DNA of 64,000 nt. It comes from Chaetomium olivaceum (Eukaryota > Ascomycota > Sordariomycetes > Sordariales > Chaetomiaceae). The position numbers and the translations under genes are program-made. Every line of letters starts with the position of its first letter. Positions within the stretch are counted from its first letter, which is position 1. Under the pieces are notes generated by a model. The model saw nothing but the letters and a program-made list of their open reading frames with translations. It had not been told where the DNA came from and searched no databases. Shown here piece by piece: positions 1 to 11,967 of this stretch. The stretch is taken from assembly GCA_039881045.1 (NCBI GenBank), contig JAYWVB010000019.1:248001-312000 (forward strand), written 5' to 3'.

Positions 1-3000
1 GGTTGGACGAAATCTTGAAGACCGTTCTCCCTAATGCTAAGAGGACTTTGATTGCCACGGATACTGCCATCATCGATCCGTTGATTCAAATCATCAGATT
101 CATTGGTTACAAACACCCGGAGTATTGCTTCCGAACCATCATCTTCCCTCTAGTCAATGCCGATCTCTTCACCTCTAATAAGGAGCTCAAGATCGAGCAG
201 CTTGATCCCGACCGGATCGTCGTTGGGATTCGGGCCTTCCTTACCATCATGTCGGACCTCGAGAAGGGTGACAAGGGCCGGCCTCCGTTCCCGCAGTCGT
301 ATGCGCCTCCGCCTCCCTTCCCCGATCGTGTGCCCCCGACGTCGCCCGTTTTCGGTTCGCCGCGTGACCTTCCCTCCGTTGCTTGGGCGGCCTTGTCGGG
401 CGGCGAGAGGCTATCGAAACCAGTCTCAGTTTCCGCGCTCTCCGAGAACGTCAGGGACTATTACTCCCGATTCTGCGAGATCCTTGGCAAGATCAGCATT
501 ATCTGCGACAACACGTTTGGAGGACAGGCTGCCCTGGACGAGAAATTTGACAAGATAGAAAAGTACAACAGCCCAGGGCCTAAAACACCTATCACCGACA
601 CCTTTAACTTCTCGCGCCGGGACGACCATCTCAACCCTCATGATCAGAAACAAGCCTTTTACGAACTCCTTCACGTAGCTGTCCAGGCCCTCCCGCGGTG
701 TCTGTCATCCGATATACCCTTCAACACCCTCATCAACCTTCTCTGTACCGGAACGGCGCATGTCCAACACAACATCGCAGAGTCATCGGCGCAGTCTCTC
801 AAGGCCATTGCCCGCCAGTCACACGCTCACCAAGTGACGATGGGGTTTGCGCGCTTCATCTTCAACTTTGATGACCGCTACTCTACCATGTCGGATGGAG
901 GCATGCTGGGACCGGGACACATCGAGAAGACTCTCAAACTATACATCGAGCTTCTCCACATTTGGATCGAGGAGATCAAGCTGAAGACTAAGAACGCCGC
1001 AGATGAGAGCGGCGAATCCAGCGTCGCTGACAAGAGGAGCATCAAACTCGACCTGTCGAGTGTATGGGCCGAGGTCGATCAAGTGGAAGCACACGGACTG
1101 TTCTTCCTTTGTTCCCAATCTCGAAGCGTGCGGTTCTATGCCGTTAATGTTCTACGCCTGATCACCGATTTTGACGCGGTTCTGAGGAAGCCTAGCGGTC
1201 GCGAGAAGGACACCCCGAGACTCATCGACATTCTTGAAAACGACTCGATGCAGGTCATGAGTTTCAACGACGAGCAGCTCTCTGTAGCTGAGCGGAGCAG
1301 ACTGCAGCGAGGGATGCAAAACACGAATAGCCAGGGGGCGCTAGTCGAGCTCTGCACCAGCGAAGTGTCGTACGACACCACCTTGTGGTTCAAGATCTTC
1401 CCCAACTTTATCCGCATCGCCTTCGACAAGTGCCCTTTCGCCATCACACTGAGTCGCGATCTCATTTGCGAGCGGATACTTCAGCTGTACAAGGTCATCA
1501 CGGTACTATCAGAGCCACCGCGAGAGCACCGAGGCCAGTTCTATGCAGAGCCCAGCAGTGCTCGCATGACGGGGAAGACCCCGACGACACATCCGGGGGT
1601 CGTCATAGAACAGTGGAAGCTCTATCTCGTTTTTGCCTGCACCACCCTGGCAGATCCTGGCAGCGCCCAGCCTAGCGGAGCGCAGGACGGCCAACACGGG
1701 CGAAAGGGATCCAAGTCGTCATCGGCGGCGGAGAAGATCGGCTCGGCAAGGACGCTCTTCAAGTACCTGAACCCCATGCTTTCCGCCTCGTCCGCGCCCA
1801 TCCGGGAGGCGGTGGTCATCGCTATGGGATCTATCAACATCCACATTTACCGCACACTGCTTGAAGAGCTCCAGGGACAGGTGTCGCGCTGCAATGATGA
1901 CGCGCGGCAGCGCATTCATCAGCGCACCAACAGCAGTCCGAGACGGAATCGCAAGATGGATATCCTGCGAACGGAAATCACTCATGTGTATAAGCTCACT
2001 TCCCATTTCCTGCGTGAGCCCCAGGTCTATCAAGACGATTGGGTCCTGAACAATCTAGTGGCATATGCCAAGGATCTGAAAATCTTCCTGATGGACGGCG
2101 AGGTTCAAATGGATTGGGAGTTCCAAAAATTGCGACGACATTATTGCGGCCTTATGGAGGAACTTTTTGAGGGCATCAATCGGACAAAAGACCCATCTCG
2201 GTGGATGACGTTCGAAGCTCGCAAGTCAGCGTTCGCCCTCATGGAAGACTGGTGCGGTTTCTCGCCCAACCAACCACAAATACGGCAGCGAGAAAACAAC
2301 ATGAGACAGTCCGTGATCGACCAGAAAACAGCCGGCGAGCGAGGCACCGTGACGGCAGCCATGGAAATTGAGAAGAGAAATCTGCGCACGGCAGCCCTGA
2401 GCGCCATGGCGGCACTCTGCGGTGGGCCCATCAGCGCTACCACCGAGAGCGGCGCGTCCCTTCAGTTTGACGTCCGAAGGATGCTGGCCTGGATTGAGGC
2501 CATCTTCAATTCAGACGAGCGACCGCATGAACGTGATTGGCAGGATGGCACTCAAGAACCTGATAGTCCACAATCAGGAATACCCCTATCTTCTCGAGCA
2601 TTGTATTTCGAGGTGTTATCTTGCCGAGGTCCCGCAAATGCTGGAGAGCTACTTCGGTGCGGTGACGGAGGTACTTCAAGAGCACCTCGACTACCCTACC
2701 CCGTTCTGGAAGCTCCTCGGCCTTTGCCTCTTTATGCTGGGCAATGACCAAAGTGCCATCAGGTCGAGAGGCGCCCATCTCTTGAAAGCGCTCGAAGAAC
2801 GGCAGCCGCAACCTCGGAGCTCCAAGATCCAGGATTTCGACATCAGCATATCGGACAAAACCAAGGCGGTTTATAAACTAGCCCAGTTCGAAATTTCCAA
2901 GCGGCTGGCAAAGCAACACACGGAACTGGCCTTTCACATTTTCTCCGAGTTCACATTCTATTTCAAGGACCAGCAAGCCGGTGCCCAGAGGAACGTGATC

Positions 3001-6000
3001 GCCGTTATTCTCCCGTGGATTCAAGCCGTCGAGCTCAAAGTCGATCCGAATGGCGGGCCCATTGCGCAATCCTATGTGCTCCTAGCCAACCTGCTCGAAA
3101 TTACAATCAAATCCAGCGCGGCTCTACACAACGAGGTACAGGCGCTCTGGCAAGCGTTGGCGACTGGGCCACATCCCGGAAATGTGCGGCTGGTCCTGGA
3201 CTTTATCATGTCCTTGTGCCTGGAGCGGCGAGAGCAGAATTTTGTCGAGTATGCGAAGCAAATCGTCGTCTTTCTCGCAAGCACAAACAGCACGCCGGGC
3301 AACAGGGTGATTGAGTTCCTGCTGCTTCAGATCACCCCCAAGGCCATGGTGCCCAACGAGAAACGGGAGGCAATCCCGCCTCCTCCCGATATTAACGTGC
3401 TCCCTTACTGCGCGGACCTTTCGGAAGCGCTCCCCATCGGTACAAAGCAAGCTGGCTTCTCTCTTGGCCAGCTATCTCTAATCCTCTTGGTTGATCTGAT
3501 GGTGGCGCCCGTCAGCCTGGCTGCAGACAACGTCCCGGTTCTACTGCAGGTGGTCACGGTCCTCTGGGATCATTATACGCCGCTTGTTCAGGAGCAGGCG
3601 CGCGAAATGCTGGTGCATCTCATCCACGAGCTTGTCATATCCAACATTGACGACAACACGCCGGCAGCCACCAAGCAATGGATCGAGACCTTGGTTGATG
3701 CCATCCGGCGCCATGATAGGTCTGTCGTGTGGGGCTACGAGGATAGTAACGGAAAGGTGGACGGTCATGACAACAAGGTGCCTCCGAGCATGGAATACCT
3801 GGCGGCCGAGGTTGTCAAGACTTTCGAGCTCACTTTTCCCGGCATCAAAGATCAATGGGGCAGACTCTCGCTTACCTGGGCGACTTCCTGCCCGGTTAGG
3901 CACCTTGCCTGCCGGTCTTTCCAAATATTTCGGTGTATCCTGACATCACTCGATCAGTACATGCTCGGAGACATGCTCGCTCGCCTGTCCAACACCATCG
4001 CGGATGAAGACACAGAGATCCAGACATTCTCGATGGAGATTCTCACCACCCTCAAGACACTAATCGTGAAAGTCGATGCCGACAAGAGCTTCTGGCGCTC
4101 CCGCAACTCTTTTGGACTACCTGCGCCTGCCTGGAGTCTATCAACGAGTGTGAATTCCTGGAGGGAGTCGAGATGCTCAATGAGTTTCTCAACAAGCTCG
4201 ACTTTCACTCCCCCGCCGTGCGGCGATTGCTGTACGATGGCCAACCGTCCAAGTGGGATGGGCCTTTTGAGGGGCTGCAGCCGTTGCTCTACAAGGGACT
4301 GCGTTCGTCGGCTTGTTATGATCTCACACTGAAAACTCTTGAGAGGCTTATTCAGCTACCCAGCGACTCGTTGGTCGGCGATGATAGTCGTCTGTTCTTC
4401 ACGATCATTGCCAACCTTCCCTACTTCTTACACACCATCGACCAACAATTCCTCGACCGCGGAGTTGTCCAGACGGCGGAAACTCTCATGGCGGCAGCAG
4501 ACGAGCAGGGTTTGACGAATGTGTCTGTGGTGTTGGATAATTATCTGGGAGCCAAATATCCGAACGGGAGCGACTTTGCCGCGCAAATGATCGCGGCGCT
4601 CAGGGAGCGGTTTTTGCCGACGCTGGATTGCCAAATGATCACCATGCTGATGGGGTTCCTCACAAACGGAACCTCATGGGTGAAAATCAAGACGATGCGA
4701 ATCTTACGCGCGATCATCCCAGACGTGGACATGAAGAAACCAGAGATTGCTAGCCACGGGTCCGACATGATCTCGCCCCTCCTGCGGTTGCTACAGACGG
4801 AGTATTGCATGGAAGCCCTGGAGGTACTAGACAACATCATGACCATGTCCGGGTCGTCGATGGACAAGCACCATCTCCGTATGAGCATGACGCGGCCGAC
4901 ATCGAAGGCGGTCCGGAAGGAGTATGAGCGCACGCAGAGCTTGTTCGGCATCCCGGAGCCGTCTGGATGGGCGATCCCCATGCCTGCGCGCAAGACGGAC
5001 TCGACACGGGCCAATATCCATGCTGCTTTCTACATGTGCCAGAGTGACGAGGGTGTTGTTGCGCAACCGGCCATGACGCCCGAAGTGGAGTTCCACACGG
5101 ACGATTTCCCATACGGGTTCTTCCCTGGTTCTTTCGAGAGGGCGGACACAATGATGTCGGACGACGGGCGAGTGGACGCGCCCATGGGCGACCTCTTTTC
5201 GAAGCTCGACAGCCTCGACGATTTCTTCGATGATGTGTCAACCAGCCCGCCAAGCGACGGCCGATCGTCGCGGACGGTCACCGAGTTCTCACCGGACACG
5301 TTCGAGTCTGGCGCGCAGCTATACGACGAGCAGATCCTCCCGATCCTTCACCAGGCGTCTAACAACAGTAGCACGTCGTTCCAGAACGGATTCGCAGACC
5401 GACCCATTTACATGCCGCGCGAAGGAGGCGGAAGCGCAGGGGCGGCCAGCAACACGATGAACCCGGGCGCCTTTAACATCAACGTCGGTGCGGGCGGGGC
5501 ACCCAATCACAATAACCACAACCACAACCTCCAAGCGAACGGTAACAACATCGTCACCACCACCATCACCCCGCCCAACCGGCCCGGCCTCCACGCCCGC
5601 TCCATCACATCCCCCTCCGCACCGGCCTCTTATCACGCCCAGCTGGCGGCAGCAGGCGACTTCACATCCGATGACGAGTTCCCAGAGGACGTCTTCTCGG
5701 ACGGCGACGACGAGCGGCCCAGCACGGCCAACGGCGACGGACCGGGCGGCGGCTCCTTCTTCCTGGAGAACGTCATCCGGCCACTGACGCAGGGCACGCG
5801 CTCGCGCATGCGCCGCATGACGGGGGGGAGGTCGCGCGATGGCGGCTTTCCGTTCCACCCTCCCGGGCAGCAGCAGCAACAACAGCAGTTGTTGTTGCAG
5901 CAGCAGTACCCGGGTCAGTACCAGTACCAACCGGGCCCGGCTTCGTCTGTTACTGTGACCTCGCCGTCGAGTGGCGGTGGAGGGTCGCTGTCGGCTTCGC

Positions 6001-6110
6001 CTCAGCAGGCGGGTGGTGGTGGTCTGCAGCAGGCGCAACAGCAGCAGCAGCAGCAGCAAGGAAGTGGGAGGTTGAAGGGGGCGGGGGAGTTTTTGCAGTT
6101 GGGGCATTGA
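1..6110 (+). CDS. TAO3: Cell morphogenesis protein, Furry/Tao3/Mor2 family (5' partial, two frameshifts)
   Basis: This giant HEAT/ARM-like scaffold acts in the RAM/MOR polarity pathway with an NDR-type kinase (Cbk1/Orb6) and Mob2. That role is family knowledge. About 2,035 codons are present and the frame is open at base 1, so the N-terminus lies upstream; the family is usually about 2,500 residues in these fungi. Helical repeat sequence runs to about base 5000. It is followed by a disordered acidic and Asn/His-rich stretch, then a Gln-rich tail (CAG/CAA runs near 5868-5911 and 6029-6057) and the stop at 6108-6110. The reading frame changes twice: an extra base at about 2517-2520 (IEAIFNSD ends one frame, DRMNVIGRMALKNL begins the next) and a missing base at about 4087-4089 (resuming at LLALPQLFWTTCACLES). 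No space exists for introns at either point. The two indels compensate. Confidence 0.85.
2517..2520 (+). other. +1 frameshift inside TAO3
   Basis: Conserved coding continues directly across this point but moves by one base. The upstream frame gives AIFNSDE and the downstream frame DRMNVIGRM. There is no GT...AG interval, so an intron cannot explain it. It is most likely a one-base sequence or assembly error. Confidence 0.75.
4087..4089 (+). other. -1 frameshift inside TAO3
   Basis: The frame before reads VKVDADK. After one missing base the correct frame resumes with LLALPQLFWTT. It returns the gene to the frame used before the indel near 2520, so about 523 codons in between are read one base off. 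Confidence 0.75.
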
Positions 6111-7157
6111 CTGCAGGGTATTGAGTGAAGTTCTGATGTGTTTTTCTCTTTTTTTTTCATGCTCTTGAATTCGAAGAGGGAAGGAATGGGGGTGGGTGGG
6201 TGTTGGGAGAAAGGGTTAATGTTGCATGGCATGTATGGCGTCTCTCCATGATGTTGAATGTTTACTGTCTGTGTAGTTGATGGGGGTTGTATAACGTGAT
6301 TACGTTGGACGGCATGTTGAATGGTTCCTCGTCACTTTTGGGGTTCTTGTGGGCGGCGTCTTGTTGGTGCACAATGTCTGGGGCAACATGGTCTTCTTGT
6401 CAGAGGCTCTGTCAGGGGTAATTAATGGTGAGATACAGACGAAGTAGTTAACGAGCCAAGGAGGGTGCATGTGCTTAGTGTGGTGAGGTGTATGGATGGA
6501 TGGGTTGAGATGGCAGGTCATTACTTAATGGGATATGTAATTGTTCTAGAATTGGCTCATGAATTTGATTCTATGAACGTACTTTATCGAATGTATGTAA
6601 ACAATCACATGGCTGAAGCTGACCGCCGGGTGCAGGGGCTAGGGGTAATGTGGGGCTTCTGTCTCCCCTCCCGAGGCCGGGGATCTTGCCGCCGGCAATG
6701 GGAACCCGGCGCCCCGGTGCTTTTGCCCGCCACTCAAGTCCCATCGCCAATCGCGTGAGCCTCGGCAGAAGCAGCCCCCATGCTCTCTTCGCGCCGACGA
6801 CCAACAATGACAAGCTGCCTTCCTCTTTGCCATTTGCCTTGGCCGAACTGCCACTTGCTTCACCGGCATTCTTCGAGCTTCGATGATGGGTTTTAGTCCC
6901 AACCTTACCTTGTATCAAGAAACTGCGCCGAATACAATAATACAACAACCTGAAAGGATTCCATACTCTGCACGCGATAACTACATACTGATTAATACCA
7001 TCACCGATTACCAATAACTAGCTGCTTCCTCTTGCCCCCAAACCAACAAACCGAGAAACATCAACACCCCCTCAACTCGACCGGACACGCGCATCGCATC
7101 GCATTTGCAGCGCGACTCCGCAAGCCACGAACTCCGAACCACAAACCACAATTCAAA
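6111..7157. other. Intergenic: TAO3 3' end and peroxisomal Lon promoter/5' UTR
   Basis: 1,047 bases between two tandem genes. The first part is T/G-rich and probably holds the TAO3 3' UTR. The last 150 bases are A/C-rich, as is usual for a fungal 5' leader, and run into the Lon ATG at 7158. Open reading here continues the Lon frame upstream without an ATG. I see no further gene. Confidence 0.6.
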
Positions 7158-10100
7158 ATGGCCCGTACACAGACGGCGACTCTACCGGTCATCACACTGC
7201 CCCGCGACAGCGTGCTCCTACCGGGCGTCGTCCAGCGAGTCGCCGTTTCTTTCAACCGCCCGGACATCGCTTCCTTGCTCGCTGCCGTCTACACTCGCGC
7301 TGCTTCCAAGACACCCAATGGCCGTATCGACACGGTCCCGATTGTCTGCATCCCCCTCGCCTCCCCTCTGATCGGTCCCAACGGACAGCTCCTGATCGAG
7401 GATACCGAGAACCCCACTGCCGTACCCGAACGCCCCGATGTTGACCCGGCAAAGGTTACCAAGGCCGACCTCTTCGGCTGGGGTGTCGCGGCGAAGATAA
7501 CAGGCGTGGAGGGGCGCGGCACGGGGGAGTTCACACTGCTGGTGGAGGGTGTGACCCGCGTGCGGGTGGATAAGATCTCCAACGACAAGGCATACCTGGA
7601 GGGCAAGGTTACATACTTCCAGGAAGAAGGAAACCGGCCTGACGCGACGCTCGAGGAGCTCTTCCAGCACCTGAAGCTCCTGTCGAGGGAGCTCGTTGCG
7701 ATCCTCAGGCTGTCATCCGTCCTACCACGGTCAAGTGGCACACCCGGACTATCGCCTTTGCTTGCCCGCCGGTTGGATCTCTTCATCACGAGGCAGAAGG
7801 ATCCGGGCTCCCTTGCCGACTTCATGGCCAATATCGTCGAGAGCTCCTACGAGGAGAAGTTGCAGGTTCTGGCCTTACTGGACGTCAAGGAGCGCGTTTC
7901 CAAAGTTATTGAGCTGCTCGATCGCCAAGTCGGCAACATCAAGAACAGCATCAAAATCATGACAGTTACCACCACCACGCTACCCTTCGACTCTGATTCC
8001 AGCAAGAAGGATATCGATGGTATGATCAGATCAAACAGGTCGAGGCCACCCGTCATCAAAGTTGGCACCCCGGGGACGGGTATGTTTCCACCCCCGGGGT
8101 TTGCGGGGAAGTCCGGCGGTCACCCAGAGGAGGAGGCGGAGGAGGAACCGAATGAGTTGGATGAACTGCAAAAGAAGCTTGACGATGCGAAGCTGTCCCC
8201 CGAGGCCGCCAAGGTTGCCGATCGGGAGCTCAAGCGGCTGAAGAAGATCCACCCCGCCCAAGCCGAGTATGCCATCACGCGGACGTACCTCGAGACGTTG
8301 GCCGAGATTCCCTGGACAACGACCACGGACGACCGCCTGGGCCCTCAAACCCTCGCCAGGGCGCGGAAGCAGCTGGACGACGACCACTACGGGCTTGAGA
8401 AGGTCAAGAAGCGCCTCTTGGAATATCTCGCTGTTCTGAGGTTGAAGCAGTCCATTAATGATGATGTCGATGCACAGATCAAGAAAGCCGAGGAGGAGAT
8501 TGGTGCGGTTGAGACAGCAAGCAAGGAGGAGAAGACTGAGGCTGCCTCTGTGCCGGACCCAGGCCTGGACGAGAAAATCAAGGCCAATGGCGCCAAACTG
8601 GAGGTCCTGAGAAGCAGGCGCATGGTGGACAAGTCGCCGATTCTCTTGCTCATTGGGCCCCCGGGGGTCGGGAAAACCAGTCTCGCGCGATCCGTAGCCA
8701 TTGCACTGGGGAGGAAGTTCCATCGCATCTCGCTGGGCGGCGTGAGGGAGAGCGAAGCAGAGATTCGAGGCCATCGCCGCACTTATGTTGCCGCCATGCC
8801 CGGTCTCATAGTCCAGGGCCTAAAGAAAGTGGGCGTGGCCAACCCCGTGTTCCTGCTCGACGAGATCGACAAGGTGGGTGGCTCCAGCGTGCATGGAGAC
8901 CCGTCAGCAGCGATGCTAGAGGTGCTTGACCCCGAGCAAAACAACTCCTTTACGGACCACTACGTCAACATCCCCATCGACCTGAGCAAGGTCATGTTCA
9001 TCGCCACGGCGAACAGCCTCGACACGATCCCGCCGCCACTGCTTGACCGCATGGAAACCATCTACCTCCCCGGTTACACCACGCTGGAGAAGCGCCACAT
9101 TGCCATGCAGCACCTAGTGCCCAAGCAGATCCGCGTGAATGGGTTGAGCGAGGACCAGGTCGTCTTCACGGAGGAAGTCGTTTCCAAAATCATCGAGTCT
9201 TACACCCGCGAAGCAGGCGTGCGTAATCTCGAACGCGAAATCTCTTCGGTCCTCCGCGGAAAGGCAGTCGAGTTCGCAGACGCCAAGGACGCGGGCCACC
9301 CGGAGAAGTACAACCCGCGCCTCAGTGCCGACGACCTGGAGCGCTTCCTCGGCATAGAAAAGTTTGAAGAAGAGATTGCCGAGAAGACCAGCCGGCCGGG
9401 CATTGTCACCGGTCTCGTGGCGTACAGCTCCGGCGGCAACGGCAGCATCCTCTTCATCGAGGTGGCCGACATGCCGGGCACCGGCACGGTGCAGCTCACG
9501 GGCAAGCTAGGCGACGTCCTGAAGGAGAGCGTCGAGGTGGCTCTGACGTGGGTGAAAGCACATGCCTACGAGTTGGGCCTAACGCAGAGCCCGGCCGAAA
9601 ACATCATGAAGGACCGCAGTATCCACGTGCACTGCCCGTCAGGCTCCATCCCCAAAGACGGGCCCAGCAGCGGCATTTCCCAAGCCATTGCGCTGATCTC
9701 TCTGTTCTCTGGGAAAGCGGTACCGCCCACCATGGCCATGACTGTAAGTGTGAAATCCTCCCCTCCGCAAAAAAAAGCCCTTACGTCCGTTCCAACCCCT
9801 CCCCTTTCTTCTTTTATCGCACATACACACACACGCAGACACACACGCACACACACACACACACACAGAGATCGCGGTTAGGCTGACACAAGACCCTCTC
9901 CCCTCGTTTCACAACACCACAGGGCGAAATTTCCCTACGCGGACGCATCACCGCCGTCGGAGGAATCAAGGAGAAGCTGATTGGCGCCCTGCGCGCCGGC
10001 GTCAAGACGGTGCTGCTGCCGGCCCAGAACCGCAAGGACGTCAAGGACCTGCCCCAGGAGGTGAAAGATGGTCTCGAGATTATCCACGTCAGGTACGTTT

Positions 10101-10468
10101 TGTCGGAGTCTGGTTGTTGTCGTTCTTTTTGTTGCTGTTGTCTCACCTCGCCCCGCCCTGCTTCCTCCCTGTCTCCGCCCTTCCGCTCCGTCCCTTTCCT
10201 TAGCCCCGAAATTTAAACCAACGCAACGCGACACAACGCGATGTAAGGGGGGAGGGGGAGGGGGGGGTGTGCTGTGTTCCGTCCAGACTGGAGAGACACG
10301 AACACAGAAACCAGAAAAAAAATGTGTGTGTGTGTGTCATGTGCCACTTTTGCTAACACCGAGTGTTTTTTTTCTCACAGCCACATCTGGGAAGCCATGC
10401 GCCACGTCTGGCCCGACGCTCGCTGGCCGGGCGAGAACGATCACCCCGATGTCCAGAGCCGGTTGTGA
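7158..10468 (+). CDS. PLN: Lon protease homolog 2, peroxisomal (3 exons)
   Basis: This is an ATP-dependent Ser-Lys protease and chaperone that degrades misfolded or oxidised matrix proteins in peroxisomes. Exons are 7158-9743, 9923-10092 and 10381-10468, giving 947 residues. The domain order is an N-terminal Lon substrate domain, the AAA+ module (Walker A GPPGVGKT at 500-507, Walker B FLLDEID at 565-571) and the protease domain (DGPSSG with catalytic Ser837; Lys878 in GGIKEKL of exon 2). The last three residues are SRL, a PTS1 signal, which separates it from mitochondrial Lon/Pim1; there is no mitochondrial presequence. The start at 7158 has a good context (caaaATGgc) and matches the family N-terminus MARTQTATLPVITLPR. 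Both introns are unusual for this window: 179 nt with an (AC)n run and 288 nt with G and GT runs. Confidence 0.95.
9744..9922 (+). other. Intron 1 of peroxisomal Lon, with (AC)n microsatellite
   Basis: The intron runs from GTAAGT to CACAG and is phase 0 (MAMT joined to GEISLRG). It contains an AC-rich tract at about 9821-9868. Reading through it stops within the intron, before the exon encoding the catalytic lysine, so unspliced mRNA would make an inactive protease. Confidence 0.9.
10093..10380 (+). other. Intron 2 of peroxisomal Lon, separating the PTS1 exon
   Basis: 288 nt from GTACGT to TTTCTCACAG. It contains a long G-rich run near 10243-10267 and a GT run near 10322-10337. Retention would replace the last 29 residues, including the SRL signal, with an unrelated Cys/Ser/Pro-rich tail ending at about 10216. 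Confidence 0.88.
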
Positions 10469-11920
10469 GGCGGCTGAGCTGATGGGGTCAACGAGGATGG
10501 CGTTAGAGGGGCGGCCGCAGCGGGGGTCTGCGCGGGCGGGGTAACGGGATGACAAGATCGAGAAGATTGAGAGAAGATGCAGAGATCGAGATGATCAAGA
10601 TGATCGAGATGGGTGTGAGACCCGGGAGAAACAATTTCTTCCTTCAGGACTTGAGGACAGCAAGGATGTGTGTTCTTGAGACGTCTCTTTGTTTCGTTTT
10701 GTCTCGCTTGGTCTTGTCTCGTTCCTTTTCTCCATCTCCGCCCGCCCCTCTCCGGCGGGCGCGGACGGAGACACATACACACACACACGGGGGCGGCAGG
10801 CGTCTCCATGCTGTGGGACTGTGTGGCCGGGCGGGGCGGCGGCTGGTGCTGTTGTACCGCATACGGGTTTGGCTGGCTACCTGGGGATGTTCTTGGGGAA
10901 TATGCGAGGAGTGGGCACTGCAGCAAAGCAAGGATAGCAGGGGGGAGGGAGTGGGCTTACGGTGTGCGTGTCGCTGTCGTGCGCCTTTCCCGATTGGCTT
11001 CCCGGCTGCTGCCTTCCTTGTGGGGGTGGCGTTGCAGGTTGAGGCAGGTTGAGGCAGGGGGCCGGTGGTTGTGTGTAGGATACATTGCTTGCCTCCTCGC
11101 CGGGCGAGACATACAGGATGGCTATAAACATGTCTCGGTGTGCGGTGGGTGGTGAGGTGAAGCAATGCCGGAGGAAGAGGGGGTCGTTGGCCGGGTTGCG
11201 CAGTAAACGCCGGGTTTCTTTCCCTTGGTTGCATGTTTTCTGGTGGTTTTGGTTTTGGCTTTTCTGTTTTGTTCGTTGGAGGGTGCATAGCAGGTTATGT
11301 TGGTTTGATTTTGTTGTTTCTTGTTTTCCCCCCTCCTCTCCTTGACCATAGCGAACAACATTGAATCATTCTACAGGAACTCCTCTCCCTCGCCAACTAG
11401 ACAACTACAGGATAATCTTCTTGCCAACCCTACCCTCCCTTCTTTACCACTTCCTAGCCCACGGCAATAATAGCATATACCTCAACTTCACCCCCCATTC
11501 GGTAACGGGGAATAAAGCTAAACCACCACCAACAACAACCTTCTGATTACTCACCACACCACACACACACCCCCGCCTCGCCTCGCCTCGCCACCTCCCC
11601 CCCATCATTGCAACATGTCTCGGATGCCGTCCGCCCCGGCCGCGACATGCGATATTGGGAGCAAGGTCACACCAGATCTTGTGCTGCCATCGGTCGCTTC
11701 CTGTGCTGCTGCCGCCCCCCGTCCAACGACCGAGGCCCGGCGGGAGCTTGCATGACTGCTTGGCGCAATTGCATATGCAATGTCTGGCTGGCTGGCTGGG
11801 CATGCAAGCCCTTCCCCTCGTTCTTGTTCCGAATGCCGAGGTATGAGTTTAGTTTAGAGAGAGTGAGCGTGGTGGCTTTGTGGGATGGTTGGGTTTATTT
11901 TTCTGGTTGGTGTTTGTCCG

Positions 11921-11967
11921 TTGTGTGTGTATGTGTGTGTGTGTGTGTGTGCGTGTGTGTGTGTGTC
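11921..11967. repeat. (GT)n microsatellite
   Basis: About 47 bases of almost pure GT dinucleotides with two interruptions, in non-coding DNA downstream of Lon. Confidence 0.9.

Noticed and set aside
5319..6107. 262-codon minus-strand frame rich in Leu/Arg
   Set aside because: Antisense shadow of the TAO3 polyQ and GC-rich tail.
7032..7157. N-terminal extension of Lon by 42 residues
   Set aside because: The frame is open upstream but starts on TTG, not ATG. The family N-terminus begins at the ATG at 7158.
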